This document shows, piece after piece, positions 1 through 6,294 of a stretch of DNA of 7,545 nt (the stretch's first letter is position 1; every line of letters starts with the position of its first letter). Origin of the DNA: Rhodospirillales bacterium (GTDB taxonomy: Bacteria > Pseudomonadota > Alphaproteobacteria > Rhodospirillales > Casp-alpha2). The position numbers and the translations under genes are program-made. The notes below the pieces were generated by a model that saw nothing but the letters and a program-made list of their open reading frames with translations, was not told the origin of the DNA and searched no databases. The DNA lies in NCBI GenBank assembly GCA_018664265.1, contig JABJOR010000309.1, forward strand, positions 1 to 7,545. Direction: 5' to 3'.

Positions 1-1
1 G

Positions 2-127
2 GAGACAATGGGTTACGAGGCTTCAACATCATTGATTGATCGAATTGAGGGCATTGCAGACATGTCTGGCAAGACTCTGGATGAGATTGAAATTATTGAG
101 CGGGCGTCTACAGCACCGCCAAAATAA
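2..127 (+). CDS. C-terminal end of an unidentified protein (partial)
   Basis: An open frame enters from the left edge (first full codon at base 2) and stops at TAA 125-127, giving the last 41 residues of a protein. The tail is acidic and probably helical, with stretches such as SLIDRIEGIADMSGKTLDEI, and ends in STAPPK. I do not recognise the family from this fragment. It lies on the same strand as the following genes. The next gene has its own promoter and operator, so this is probably the end of a separate or upstream transcription unit. I see no clear hairpin terminator after it. It could also be a chance open frame, but its codon use looks coding. Confidence 0.55.
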   Translation, partial: ETMGYEASTSLIDRIEGIADMSGKTLDEIEIIERASTAPPK

Positions 128-183
128 ATACTTGAAACTTCTCCGCGGTTATCATTTTTTAGCTTTTCTTTTATATTGCCCTA

Positions 184-212
184 TTGACATTGCTCCACGA
201 TTCACGTTTTAT
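184..212 (+). promoter_or_regulatory. sigma70-type promoter for the FAD oxidase-kinase operon
   Basis: A perfect -35 hexamer TTGACA lies at 184-189. A 17-base spacer leads to a weaker -10-like TTTTAT at 207-212. The expected start of transcription, around 219, falls inside the palindromic operator at 217-238, the usual arrangement for repression by steric block. The -10 match is only moderate, so its exact position is uncertain by one base or so. Confidence 0.6.
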
Positions 213-216
213 TAGT

Positions 217-238
217 TTCAGTAAAACGTTTTACTGAA
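217..238. promoter_or_regulatory. LacI-family operator O1 (perfect 22-bp palindrome)
   Basis: Eleven base pairs on each side of a central CG (227/228) match perfectly; the inner 18 bases are CAGTAAAACGTTTTACTG. An even-length palindrome with a central CG and A/T-rich arms is typical of LacI/GalR-family operators. It overlaps the predicted transcription start and sits 16 bases upstream of the ATG at 255. Related copies occur at 3354-3374 and 6251-6268, which supports a real binding site. The regulator itself is not in this window. Confidence 0.85.
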
Positions 239-254
239 TTGTATTGGAGCACAA

Positions 255-1748
255 ATGGTGGACATGAACCAAGGGACAGTCTTCTCAACTGCAGTCGAGA
301 TTGAAACGGCTCGGAAGGTAGATGATGAACAGTTGGCTCCTTCCTGGATTGCCAGTCTCCAGGCGGAAATTCCATCTGTCAGGCTTCATTCGGACTTTGA
401 TACTTTATTGGAACACAGTCGAGATCGGCTCCCTTTTGGGCGTTTTCGCCACCGCTCCAAACAACTAACTGGCGCACTACCGAGTGCAGTGGTTGAGCCA
501 ACCAATGTAGCTGAGGTAGAAGAAATTGTTCAATTTGCCCAACGGAATAATCTCGCGGTTATCCCCTATGGCAGCGGTTCCGGCGTGCTTGGTGGAACGG
601 TTCCGTTTTGCGGTGAGCTTATTATTGCGCTAAATCGGATGAACCGTATTCTAGAGATTGATGAGACTAACAACGTCGTGCGGGCGGAGGCGGGACTGAA
701 CGGTGGAGCACTTGAGGTAGCCTTGAAGGAACGTGGATACTCCAGCGGGCATTCTCCCCAATCTCTTGAAATGTCGACTGTCGGGGGTTGGGCTGCGTGC
801 CGTGGATCGGGACAGTGTTCGTCGCGGTACGGTAATATCGAAAACATGATTGTGGGGATGAAGGTTGTCCTGCCCAGTGGCGAGTTGATGGATGTGCGGC
901 ATGTGCCTCGACGGTCAGTGGGGCCAAGCCTTATTGAATTGTTTATCGGATCGGAGGGTACCCTTGGTCTGGTTGTGGAAGTGACGTTAAAGATATGGCC
1001 TCTTCCCCCAAAAGAAATTGATGGCACTGTGGCTTTTCCAGGAGTTGAGAGCGGCTTGCATGCTATTCGGAAGGTTATGCAATTGGGTCTTCGCCCGGCT
1101 GTGATCAGGCTCTACGACAGGAGTGAAAGCGAACGATGGGGGGGAGATGATCTTCCGGATGACCCTGACGCAGTTATTTGTATGTTTGAGTTCCATGGTC
1201 TTGCAGGAGTTGCAGAAGCCGAATTTGAAGCGGCACTTAGAATTTTTGCTACCCATGGCGGCGTCATCATTGACGATGGTCCAATAAGGCGTTGGAAGAG
1301 TGTCCGGTTTGAATCACATTCGGATGCTTTTGTGGATGCTGGAGGTTACTACGATACCATTGAAGTAGCTGCACCTTGGTCACGGTTGGTTGAAATGTAC
1401 AACACCATCCGATCCGCAATCTCCGATAAGTATCCGGAGGTGATGCTAAATGCTCATTGGTCACACGCCTATTCCGATGGTGCGTGTATGTACATGACAA
1501 CCAAAATTCCAGCCATGCCGGACGAGGCTGCGTTGCCGATCCATGCCAGCGTTTGGGAGATTGTGATGCGGCATTGTCTGGATATGGGGGGTACCATCAG
1601 TCACCACCATGGTATTGGGTACTTCCGAAACAAGTGGATTATTGAAGAACTGAATGCGGGTCATAAGGTTCTGGGTGATCTCAAACGGGCGCTTGATCCT
1701 GGGAATCTGTTTAATCCGGGGAAGCTAGGGTTGACAGACAAGGACTAG
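255..1748 (+). CDS. FAD-linked oxidase, alkyl-DHAP synthase-like (FAD_binding_4 / FAD-oxidase_C)
   Basis: This 497-residue flavoprotein belongs to the VAO/PCMH family, which includes GlcD, D-lactate dehydrogenases and alkyl-dihydroxyacetonephosphate synthase. The N-terminal FAD domain holds the phosphate-binding loop PYGSGSGVLGG (104-114), STVGGW (174-179) and GSEGTLG (232-238). The C-terminal domain ends with SHHHGIG (449-455) and DPGNLFNPGK (481-490). The triple histidine, the tyrosine in AYSDGACMY (Y406) and the arginine in VIRLYD (R285) match the positions of catalytic or binding residues known in AGPS, so the resemblance is to AGPS more than to plain GlcD. There is no signal peptide, so it is probably cytosolic. 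The ATG at 255 has GGAG at 246-249, five bases away; ATG 264 is a less likely start. It is first in an operon with the kinase 39 bases downstream. The substrate is unknown: it could be a dehydrogenase for a 2-hydroxy acid or polyol rather than an ether-lipid enzyme. Confidence 0.88.
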   Translation: MVDMNQGTVFSTAVEIETARKVDDEQLAPSWIASLQAEIPSVRLHSDFDTLLEHSRDRLPFGRFRHRSKQLTGALPSAVVEPTNVAEVEEIVQFAQRNNLAVIPYGSGSGVLGGTVPFCGELIIALNRMNRILEIDETNNVVRAEAGLNGGALEVALKERGYSSGHSPQSLEMSTVGGWAACRGSGQCSSRYGNIENMIVGMKVVLPSGELMDVRHVPRRSVGPSLIELFIGSEGTLGLVVEVTLKIWPLPPKEIDGTVAFPGVESGLHAIRKVMQLGLRPAVIRLYDRSESERWGGDDLPDDPDAVICMFEFHGLAGVAEAEFEAALRIFATHGGVIIDDGPIRRWKSVRFESHSDAFVDAGGYYDTIEVAAPWSRLVEMYNTIRSAISDKYPEVMLNAHWSHAYSDGACMYMTTKIPAMPDEAALPIHASVWEIVMRHCLDMGGTISHHHGIGYFRNKWIIEELNAGHKVLGDLKRALDPGNLFNPGKLGLTDKD

Positions 1749-1787
1749 GTTCGAAAGACATTGAGAGAGAAAAGGACAAGATTTGTG

Positions 1788-3323
1788 ATGACTGCCGCGT
1801 TGATGGGCATTGATCTGGGGGCTGGAAGCCTCAAAGTCACGATCATCGGATCAGATGGTCGAACCCTTGGCTCGGCTTCTTCTGTGGTAGAAACTGCCTC
1901 CCCGTACCCGGGTTGGGCTGAACAGGATCCTGAGGAATGGTATCAGGGATTGTGTGCGGCGGCACCCGTAGCCCTGATAAAGGCAGGTGTTTTAGCATCT
2001 GACATTCGTGCGGTTTCATTCTCTGCCGGAGCACATACGCCAGTTTTGCTTGATGAAGATGACAAGGTAATCCGATCAGCGATCCTGTGGAGCGATCAGC
2101 GCAGTATCGAAGAATCAAAAGAACTGACAACTCAGTCGGGGGCGATGATCCAGGAAACAGGCTTCAATGCTCCCAACCCAACGTGGACACTCCCGCAATT
2201 AAAATGGTTGTGTCGCCATGAGCCCGATAACGTGGCACGAACCCGAAAACTTCTGGTCGCGAAGGATTATCTGCGTTTCCGCCTTTCAGGAGAATGGCAC
2301 ACCGACCGGATTGATGCGGTCGGAACCTTGCTGACGGACTCGAAATCCCAAGCGTGGTCCAGTGAACTTTGTGACTTGATCAATTGGAATATGGCGTTAT
2401 TGCCACCAATTGTTGATCCGACTGAAATCGTAGGGAAAGTGTCAAAATATGCCGCTGCGCAGTCTGGCCTGATGGAGGGAACTCCGGTTGTCGCCGGCAC
2501 CATGGATACCGCCATAGAATGCTTTGGTGCCGGTGCTATAGATCCAGGACAGGGGGTTATCAAACTGGCAACAGCAGGGACTGTTTCCGTCGTTACTGAA
2601 TTTTTTGAACCCCACGCCGAAGTGATTGATTATCCGCATGTTGTCTCCGGGCAAGCGTTTGCCATCACAGGAACGAATTCTTGTGCCTCTGCACATCGTT
2701 GGTTGCGAGATCAATTTTTCTTGAATCATGGTGCTTCTGACAATGCGGAAAATGGATCGGCTGCCTTTGACGAAATGGAACGCCTGGCAGCTAAGATTCC
2801 GCCGGGGTCGGACGGCCTGCTGTTCCACCCCTATCTTCAGGGTGAGCGCTCACCCTATTGGGATCCTAAGTTAAGGGCAGATTTCATTGGTATCACTATG
2901 CAACACACGGGTGCTCATTTTGTTCGGGCGCTCTATGAAGGAATCGCTTTTTCGCTGTTGGATTGCAAAGGGGCATTCGATAGGGAGGGGCTGGAAATCA
3001 ATAGTTTCAGGTTGGTTGGTGGCGGCGCGCGTAGCAAGACCTGGCGGCAGATCGTTTGTGACGTATTTGGGGTGCCAATTGATGTGCCTTTGAATGGTGA
3101 TGCATCATTTGGCGCCGCGTTGATTGCCGGCATTGGTGTCGGAGTATTTACAGATGAGCGGGATGCCGTTGGGCGTTGTGTAACGCTTGTTGATCAGCTT
3201 GTGCCTGATCCGCAACGCCACATGATGTATCAGGAGTTATTTTCAATTTACAAGAAATCTCAGGCCGCTTTGGCCGGTATCAATCACAGCATTTTCAAAA
3301 TCATGGAGGCACATATGCAATGA
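1788..3323 (+). CDS. FGGY-family carbohydrate kinase (xylulokinase-like)
   Basis: This is a cytosolic ATP-dependent sugar or polyol kinase of 511 residues, the usual FGGY length. The N-terminal nucleotide-binding motif is GIDLGAGSLK (7-16). Other family marks are PGWAEQDPEEW, ILWSDQR, AGTMDTAIECFG with the expected catalytic Asp (D240), the GERSPYWDP segment, and the C-terminal GGGARSKTWRQ (411-421) followed by SFGAALIAG. The frame is open from TTG 1761. I prefer ATG 1788 because AAAGGA at 1771-1776 is 11 bases upstream; GTG 1785, with 8 bases spacing, is nearly as good, and ATG 1803 would cut into the first motif region. The gene follows the FAD oxidase by 39 bases with no terminator between, so the two are co-transcribed. 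The segment equivalent to the XylB Met-His substrate motif reads SAGAHTPVLLD here, so xylulose should not be assumed. Glycerol, dihydroxyacetone, erythrulose and pentuloses are all possible substrates. Confidence 0.9.
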   Translation: MTAALMGIDLGAGSLKVTIIGSDGRTLGSASSVVETASPYPGWAEQDPEEWYQGLCAAAPVALIKAGVLASDIRAVSFSAGAHTPVLLDEDDKVIRSAILWSDQRSIEESKELTTQSGAMIQETGFNAPNPTWTLPQLKWLCRHEPDNVARTRKLLVAKDYLRFRLSGEWHTDRIDAVGTLLTDSKSQAWSSELCDLINWNMALLPPIVDPTEIVGKVSKYAAAQSGLMEGTPVVAGTMDTAIECFGAGAIDPGQGVIKLATAGTVSVVTEFFEPHAEVIDYPHVVSGQAFAITGTNSCASAHRWLRDQFFLNHGASDNAENGSAAFDEMERLAAKIPPGSDGLLFHPYLQGERSPYWDPKLRADFIGITMQHTGAHFVRALYEGIAFSLLDCKGAFDREGLEINSFRLVGGGARSKTWRQIVCDVFGVPIDVPLNGDASFGAALIAGIGVGVFTDERDAVGRCVTLVDQLVPDPQRHMMYQELFSIYKKSQAALAGINHSIFKIMEAHMQ

Positions 3324-3353
3324 TCAATCATCGTAATTTTCGTTATTGAAAAA

Positions 3354-3374
3354 TTGATAAAGCGTTTTACTGAA
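3354..3374. promoter_or_regulatory. LacI-family operator O2 (imperfect copy)
   Basis: The right half, CGTTTTACTGAA (3363-3374), is identical to the right arm of O1. The left half, TTGATAAAG (3354-3362), is degenerate, although AAA and T match around the centre. It lies in the 125-base gap between the kinase stop and the solute-binding protein start, 74 bases before the ATG at 3449. A weak promoter could overlap it (TTGATA 3354-3359, 16 bases, TATTGA 3376-3381), but I do not rely on that. The site suggests the transporter gene shares the regulator with the genes upstream. The remainder of the gap shows no convincing terminator, so read-through from the kinase is also possible. Confidence 0.6.
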
Positions 3375-3448
3375 GTATTGAACCAACTGAATTTCCACTG
3401 AGCTTTTGAGTTTTAGCTCTAACAACACAACGAAAGTCGGAGGCGAAT

Positions 3449-5056
3449 ATGTCTGAACACAGTAGATTGACACAAATGTTGCTGACCGGTGCGATCAACC
3501 GGCGGAACTTCATTCGAGGTATGTCAGCGCTTGGTGTAACCAGCGCAATGGCGACAACCATGGCGACCTCTCTAATTGGGAGTAGCGCCTTGGCTGCGAT
3601 GCCCAAGAAGGGTGGCCATATGCGCATGGCCATGGGACATGGCGGTACACCGGATGTATTGGATCCGGCGCTTATTCTAAATGGCGCCCTGACCGCGATG
3701 CACTTTGCGATTACGAATATGCTTACCGAAATTAACCCCGACGGTACCCTTCGAGCAAAACTCGCTGAGGAATGGAGTGCTTCTGCAGATGCCTCCACTT
3801 GGACCTTCAAATTACGCAAAGATGTCACCTTCCACAACGGAAAAGACCTGACGGCTGACGACGTCATTGCCTCTATCAATCATCATCGGGGCGAGGACTC
3901 CAAATCAGGTGCCAAAACACTTGTAAACCCAATTACGGACATCAAAGCAGATGGAAAACACACTGTTGTTTTCTCCCTTGAAGCTGGCGATGCTGATTTC
4001 CCATTCAAGATGGGCGAATTCAACTTCCCGATCTATCAAGCCAATGATGATGGCTCTCTGGATTGGCAATCGGGTATCGGGTGTGGTGCCTATGTCCTGA
4101 AAGAGTTCGAGCCAGGCGTGCGGGCTGCATTTGAACGAAATCCGAACTTCTACATGCTTGATGAGCGTGGCAATTTTGATAGTTGCGAGCTTCTCACGAT
4201 AGTTGATACCACCACACGCCAGAACGCTCTGCTCAGTGGCGATGTGGATGCAATTGACCGTGTGGATCCTAAGACTGCAAATCTTCTGGCCAAGCGTTCA
4301 GGGATTGTGGTCGAAGAAGAGCCTAGCAAGTTACATTACACTTTCGAGGCGTTAACCAATATGGCTCCGTTTAATGATGTGAACGTCCGATTGGCTGTCA
4401 AGTATGCGCTTAATCGCGAAGCTATGTTGGATACGATGCTGCAAGGTCATGGTATTGTGGGAAATGACAATCCCATTAGCCCTGCATACACGTTTTATGA
4501 TCCCGATTTGGAACAACGTACCTATGATCCGGATAAGGCAAAATTCCATCTGAAGAAAGCCGGACTTTCATCATTAGAAGTTGGGCTCAGTGCAGCAGAT
4601 GCTGCGTTTTCAGGAGCTGTTGATGCAGCAGTTCTGTACAAAGAATCCGCTCGACCAGCGGGAATCAATATCGACGTCGTCCGGGAATCCAAGGACGGCT
4701 ATTGGTCCAATGTTTGGCAGCATAAACCCTGGTGTGCATCATACTGGTTCGGAACCCCTATGCCTGATGGTATTTTCACGATTGGATATGCGGGAGGTGC
4801 TGGATGGAATGCAACATTCTGGGACAATACCCGGTTTAACGATCTTCTTCTCATGGCGCGAGGGGAGTTGAATAATTCCAGGCGGGCTGAAATGTACGCG
4901 GAAATGCAACGGATTGTGCGTGATGATGCAGGTACGATTGTCCCGATGTTTGCCAACGACATTTTCGCAACCAGTGATAAGATTGGACATGGCAAACTGG
5001 CTAATAATAATGAAGTTGATGGTCGCATGTTCTTCGAGCGCTGGTGGTTTAAGTAA
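3449..5056 (+). CDS. ABC transporter substrate-binding protein, family 5 (peptide/nickel type), Tat-exported
   Basis: This 535-residue periplasmic binding protein captures a solute for an ABC importer. The N-terminus carries a twin-arginine signal, NRRNFIRGMSALG (RR at 18-19), followed by a hydrophobic, small-residue stretch and a likely cleavage site at SSALAA (45-50). Family 5 marks include LAEEWSASADASTWTFKLRKDVTFHNGKDLTADDV (split here as WTFKLRKDVTFHNG and DLTADDV), the segment FNDVNVRLAVKYALNREAML and the C-terminal VPMFANDIFATS. The length is normal for SBP_bac_5 (about 500-540). The start is supported by GGAGG at 3439-3443, five bases from the ATG. No permease or ATPase genes follow: a strong terminator comes directly after, so the membrane components must be encoded elsewhere. 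Despite the family name, alphaproteobacterial members bind diverse ligands such as sugars, opines and amines, so the ligand cannot be named. The operator upstream ties it to the metabolic genes. Confidence 0.92.
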   Translation: MSEHSRLTQMLLTGAINRRNFIRGMSALGVTSAMATTMATSLIGSSALAAMPKKGGHMRMAMGHGGTPDVLDPALILNGALTAMHFAITNMLTEINPDGTLRAKLAEEWSASADASTWTFKLRKDVTFHNGKDLTADDVIASINHHRGEDSKSGAKTLVNPITDIKADGKHTVVFSLEAGDADFPFKMGEFNFPIYQANDDGSLDWQSGIGCGAYVLKEFEPGVRAAFERNPNFYMLDERGNFDSCELLTIVDTTTRQNALLSGDVDAIDRVDPKTANLLAKRSGIVVEEEPSKLHYTFEALTNMAPFNDVNVRLAVKYALNREAMLDTMLQGHGIVGNDNPISPAYTFYDPDLEQRTYDPDKAKFHLKKAGLSSLEVGLSAADAAFSGAVDAAVLYKESARPAGINIDVVRESKDGYWSNVWQHKPWCASYWFGTPMPDGIFTIGYAGGAGWNATFWDNTRFNDLLLMARGELNNSRRAEMYAEMQRIVRDDAGTIVPMFANDIFATSDKIGHGKLANNNEVDGRMFFERWWFK

Positions 5057-5077
5057 CTCTCTGAAATGTTTAAATTT

Positions 5078-5110
5078 TGCCGCCAGAAGAATTCTGGCGG
5101 CATTTTTTTT
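5078..5110 (+). terminator. strong intrinsic terminator after the solute-binding protein gene
   Basis: A perfect 10-bp G+C-rich stem (GCCGCCAGAA at 5079-5088 and TTCTGGCGGC at 5092-5101) has a GAA loop and is extended by one T-A pair (5078/5102). Eight T residues follow at 5103-5110. It lies 21 bases past the stop codon of the solute-binding protein. The minus-strand gldA stop codon (5109-5111) overlaps the T tract, so the two convergent genes share this short boundary. On the minus strand the hairpin is not followed by a pure T run, so termination there would be weaker. Confidence 0.92.
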
Positions 5111-6194
5111 ACAAATCTTCGACAGCCCAGATGCATGAGACCAGTCGATCGAGTGAGAGCGGTTTTTTCAAATTTCTGATGTAGGGTGCTTCCATGTAGG
5201 TTACGTTGGCTATAGCATGAACGGCCTCTTTTTCTACACTATCGAAGCCGATATCTTTCAGGCATCCGGGCAAGCCAATTGCCTTGTAGAAGTCTGCAAC
5301 ATCATTGATAAATTCATCATCACGTCCTTCAGCGACAAGTTGAACCAGCAAGCCCCATGCGACCAACTCCCCGTGGAGCGTATTCTGCGTCTCCATCCGG
5401 GCGGTTAACCCTCGTGTCAGACCATGGGCCAGAGCCAGACCTCCGCTTTCAAAACCAATTCCGCTCAACAATACATTTGCTTCGATGACGCTCTCTACAT
5501 GCTCGTTGACTATTCCGTTTCGAACGGCTTCAACCGCTGGGATGCCATGCTCACGAATGATCGAGTAACAGGAATTACATAGGGTGATTGCGGTTTTGGT
5601 TGGCAGGCCGCCGAAGAAGTTTAGAGCGTTGGTCGCTGCACATTGTTCAGCCTAGAATTTTTTGGCGATGGCGTCGCCAATGCCAGCGATCAGGAACCGG
5701 GGAGGGGCTTGTGAAATAAGCTCAGTATCGACCACGACAAAATCCGGGTTACGCGGCAGTTTCAACACCTCGGTTATCCGGTGCTCGTCATCATAGACGA
5801 CAATCAGACGGCTTGTGGGGGCGTCATTTGAAGCTATTGAAGGTGCAATGATGATAGGAATGCCTAAGGCGAGACTTACGCCCTTGGCTGTGTCAATTGC
5901 CTTACCGCCGCCGATAGCAATAACCACACCGCAGTTAAGTGCTCGCGCGTCATTTGCCTGCTTTTCGATCTCCGCCCGGGTACATTCGCCAGCGAACTGG
6001 CTAAAATTGCAGGGAATGTTCGCTGATTTAAAGCCTGCACGAAGGTCATCCTGGATTATTTGAAGAACAATCTCATCGGCAAGAATCAGGGCTGGTGGCG
6101 ATAACTCGGAAGCAATTTCAGGAAGCAGGGAAATTGCACCCTGTCCCTGAATATATCTACCGGGAGCTCCCAGTATCTTGAATTGATTTGTCAT
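5109..6194 (-). pseudogene. gldA-like: glycerol dehydrogenase-like (GldA), interrupted by one in-frame TAG
   Basis: Read from ATG 6194 to TAA 5109, this is a 361-codon frame, the usual length for GldA, an NAD-dependent, metal-dependent polyol dehydrogenase that oxidises glycerol to dihydroxyacetone. The NAD-binding motif GGGKAIDTAK is at 95-104, and IASNDAPTS (120-128) is typical of GldA. The three metal ligands fall where expected: D174 in GIGDAIAKKF, H257 in GGLALAHGL and H274 in NTLHGE. Codon 181 (5652-5654) is TAG. In characterised GldA proteins this position is the Glu of an FEA motif, and the frame resumes at once with AEQC. I checked codons 182-242 by hand and found no further stop or shift. 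One substitution (for example GAG to TAG) explains it: a young pseudogene, a sequencing error, or a suppressed amber. No strong Shine-Dalgarno is visible before the ATG. It is divergent from the mttB-like gene and convergent with the solute-binding protein gene. Confidence 0.85.
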
Positions 6195-6230
6195 AATTTT
6201 TGCGCCAGTTTTAATAATCGGAGAAGAGAC

Positions 6231-6259
6231 TTGAGGGTTAATCCAAAGTGTAGTAAAAC
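6231..6259 (+). promoter_or_regulatory. possible promoter for the MttB-family gene
   Basis: TTGAGG (6231-6236) and TAAAAC (6254-6259) are spaced by 17 bases, each matching four of six consensus bases. The -10-like element lies inside the operator core, so a bound repressor would block it. The predicted start, near 6266, would leave a leader of about 29 bases containing GGTGA at 6283-6287. Tentative because both hexamers are weak. I could not find a convincing minus-strand promoter for gldA in the same 100-base gap. Confidence 0.25.
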
Positions 6260-6268
6260 GTTTTAGTT
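6251..6268. promoter_or_regulatory. LacI-family operator O3 in the divergent gldA / mttB-like gap
   Basis: The 12-base perfect palindrome TAAAACGTTTTA (6254-6265) is identical to the core of O1, and the left side extends the match with AGTAAAACG. The outer right arm differs (GTTAA instead of CTGAA). It sits 57 bases from the gldA start codon and 29 bases from the mttB-like start codon, so one bound repressor could control both directions. Confidence 0.75.
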
Positions 6269-6294
6269 AAATCAACGATAATGGTGAATATTAC

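Noticed and set aside
203..214. An extra operator-like half-site, ACGTTTTATTA, just upstream of O1
   Set aside because: It shares only the CGTTTTA half, has no matching left arm, and coincides with the proposed -10 element, so I treat it as promoter sequence in A/T-rich DNA.
566..1027. A 153-codon minus-strand open frame inside the FAD oxidase gene
   Set aside because: It is antisense to conserved motifs of the oxidase and its translation is low-complexity, rich in Pro, Ser and Arg, as expected for a shadow frame.
3324..3353. Possible terminator between the kinase and the solute-binding protein gene
   Set aside because: Only a short A/T-rich inverted repeat (TCAAT with ATTGA) is present, without a G+C stem or a T run.
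4699..5136. A 145-codon minus-strand open frame over the end of the solute-binding protein gene
   Set aside because: It lies opposite a strongly supported coding sequence, crosses the terminator, and its translation has no recognisable domain.
5472..5651. A gap of 180 bases between two minus-strand dehydrogenase pieces, as if two separate genes
   Set aside because: Reading the minus strand codon by codon shows one continuous frame through this stretch with only the TAG at 5652-5654, so it is one gene with one lesion, not two genes or a deletion.
5652..5654. Confident pyrrolysine insertion in gldA
   Set aside because: The adjacent MttB homologue contains no TAG, the FAD oxidase gene uses TAG as its ordinary stop, no pyl gene is visible, and a point mutation or sequencing error is simpler.
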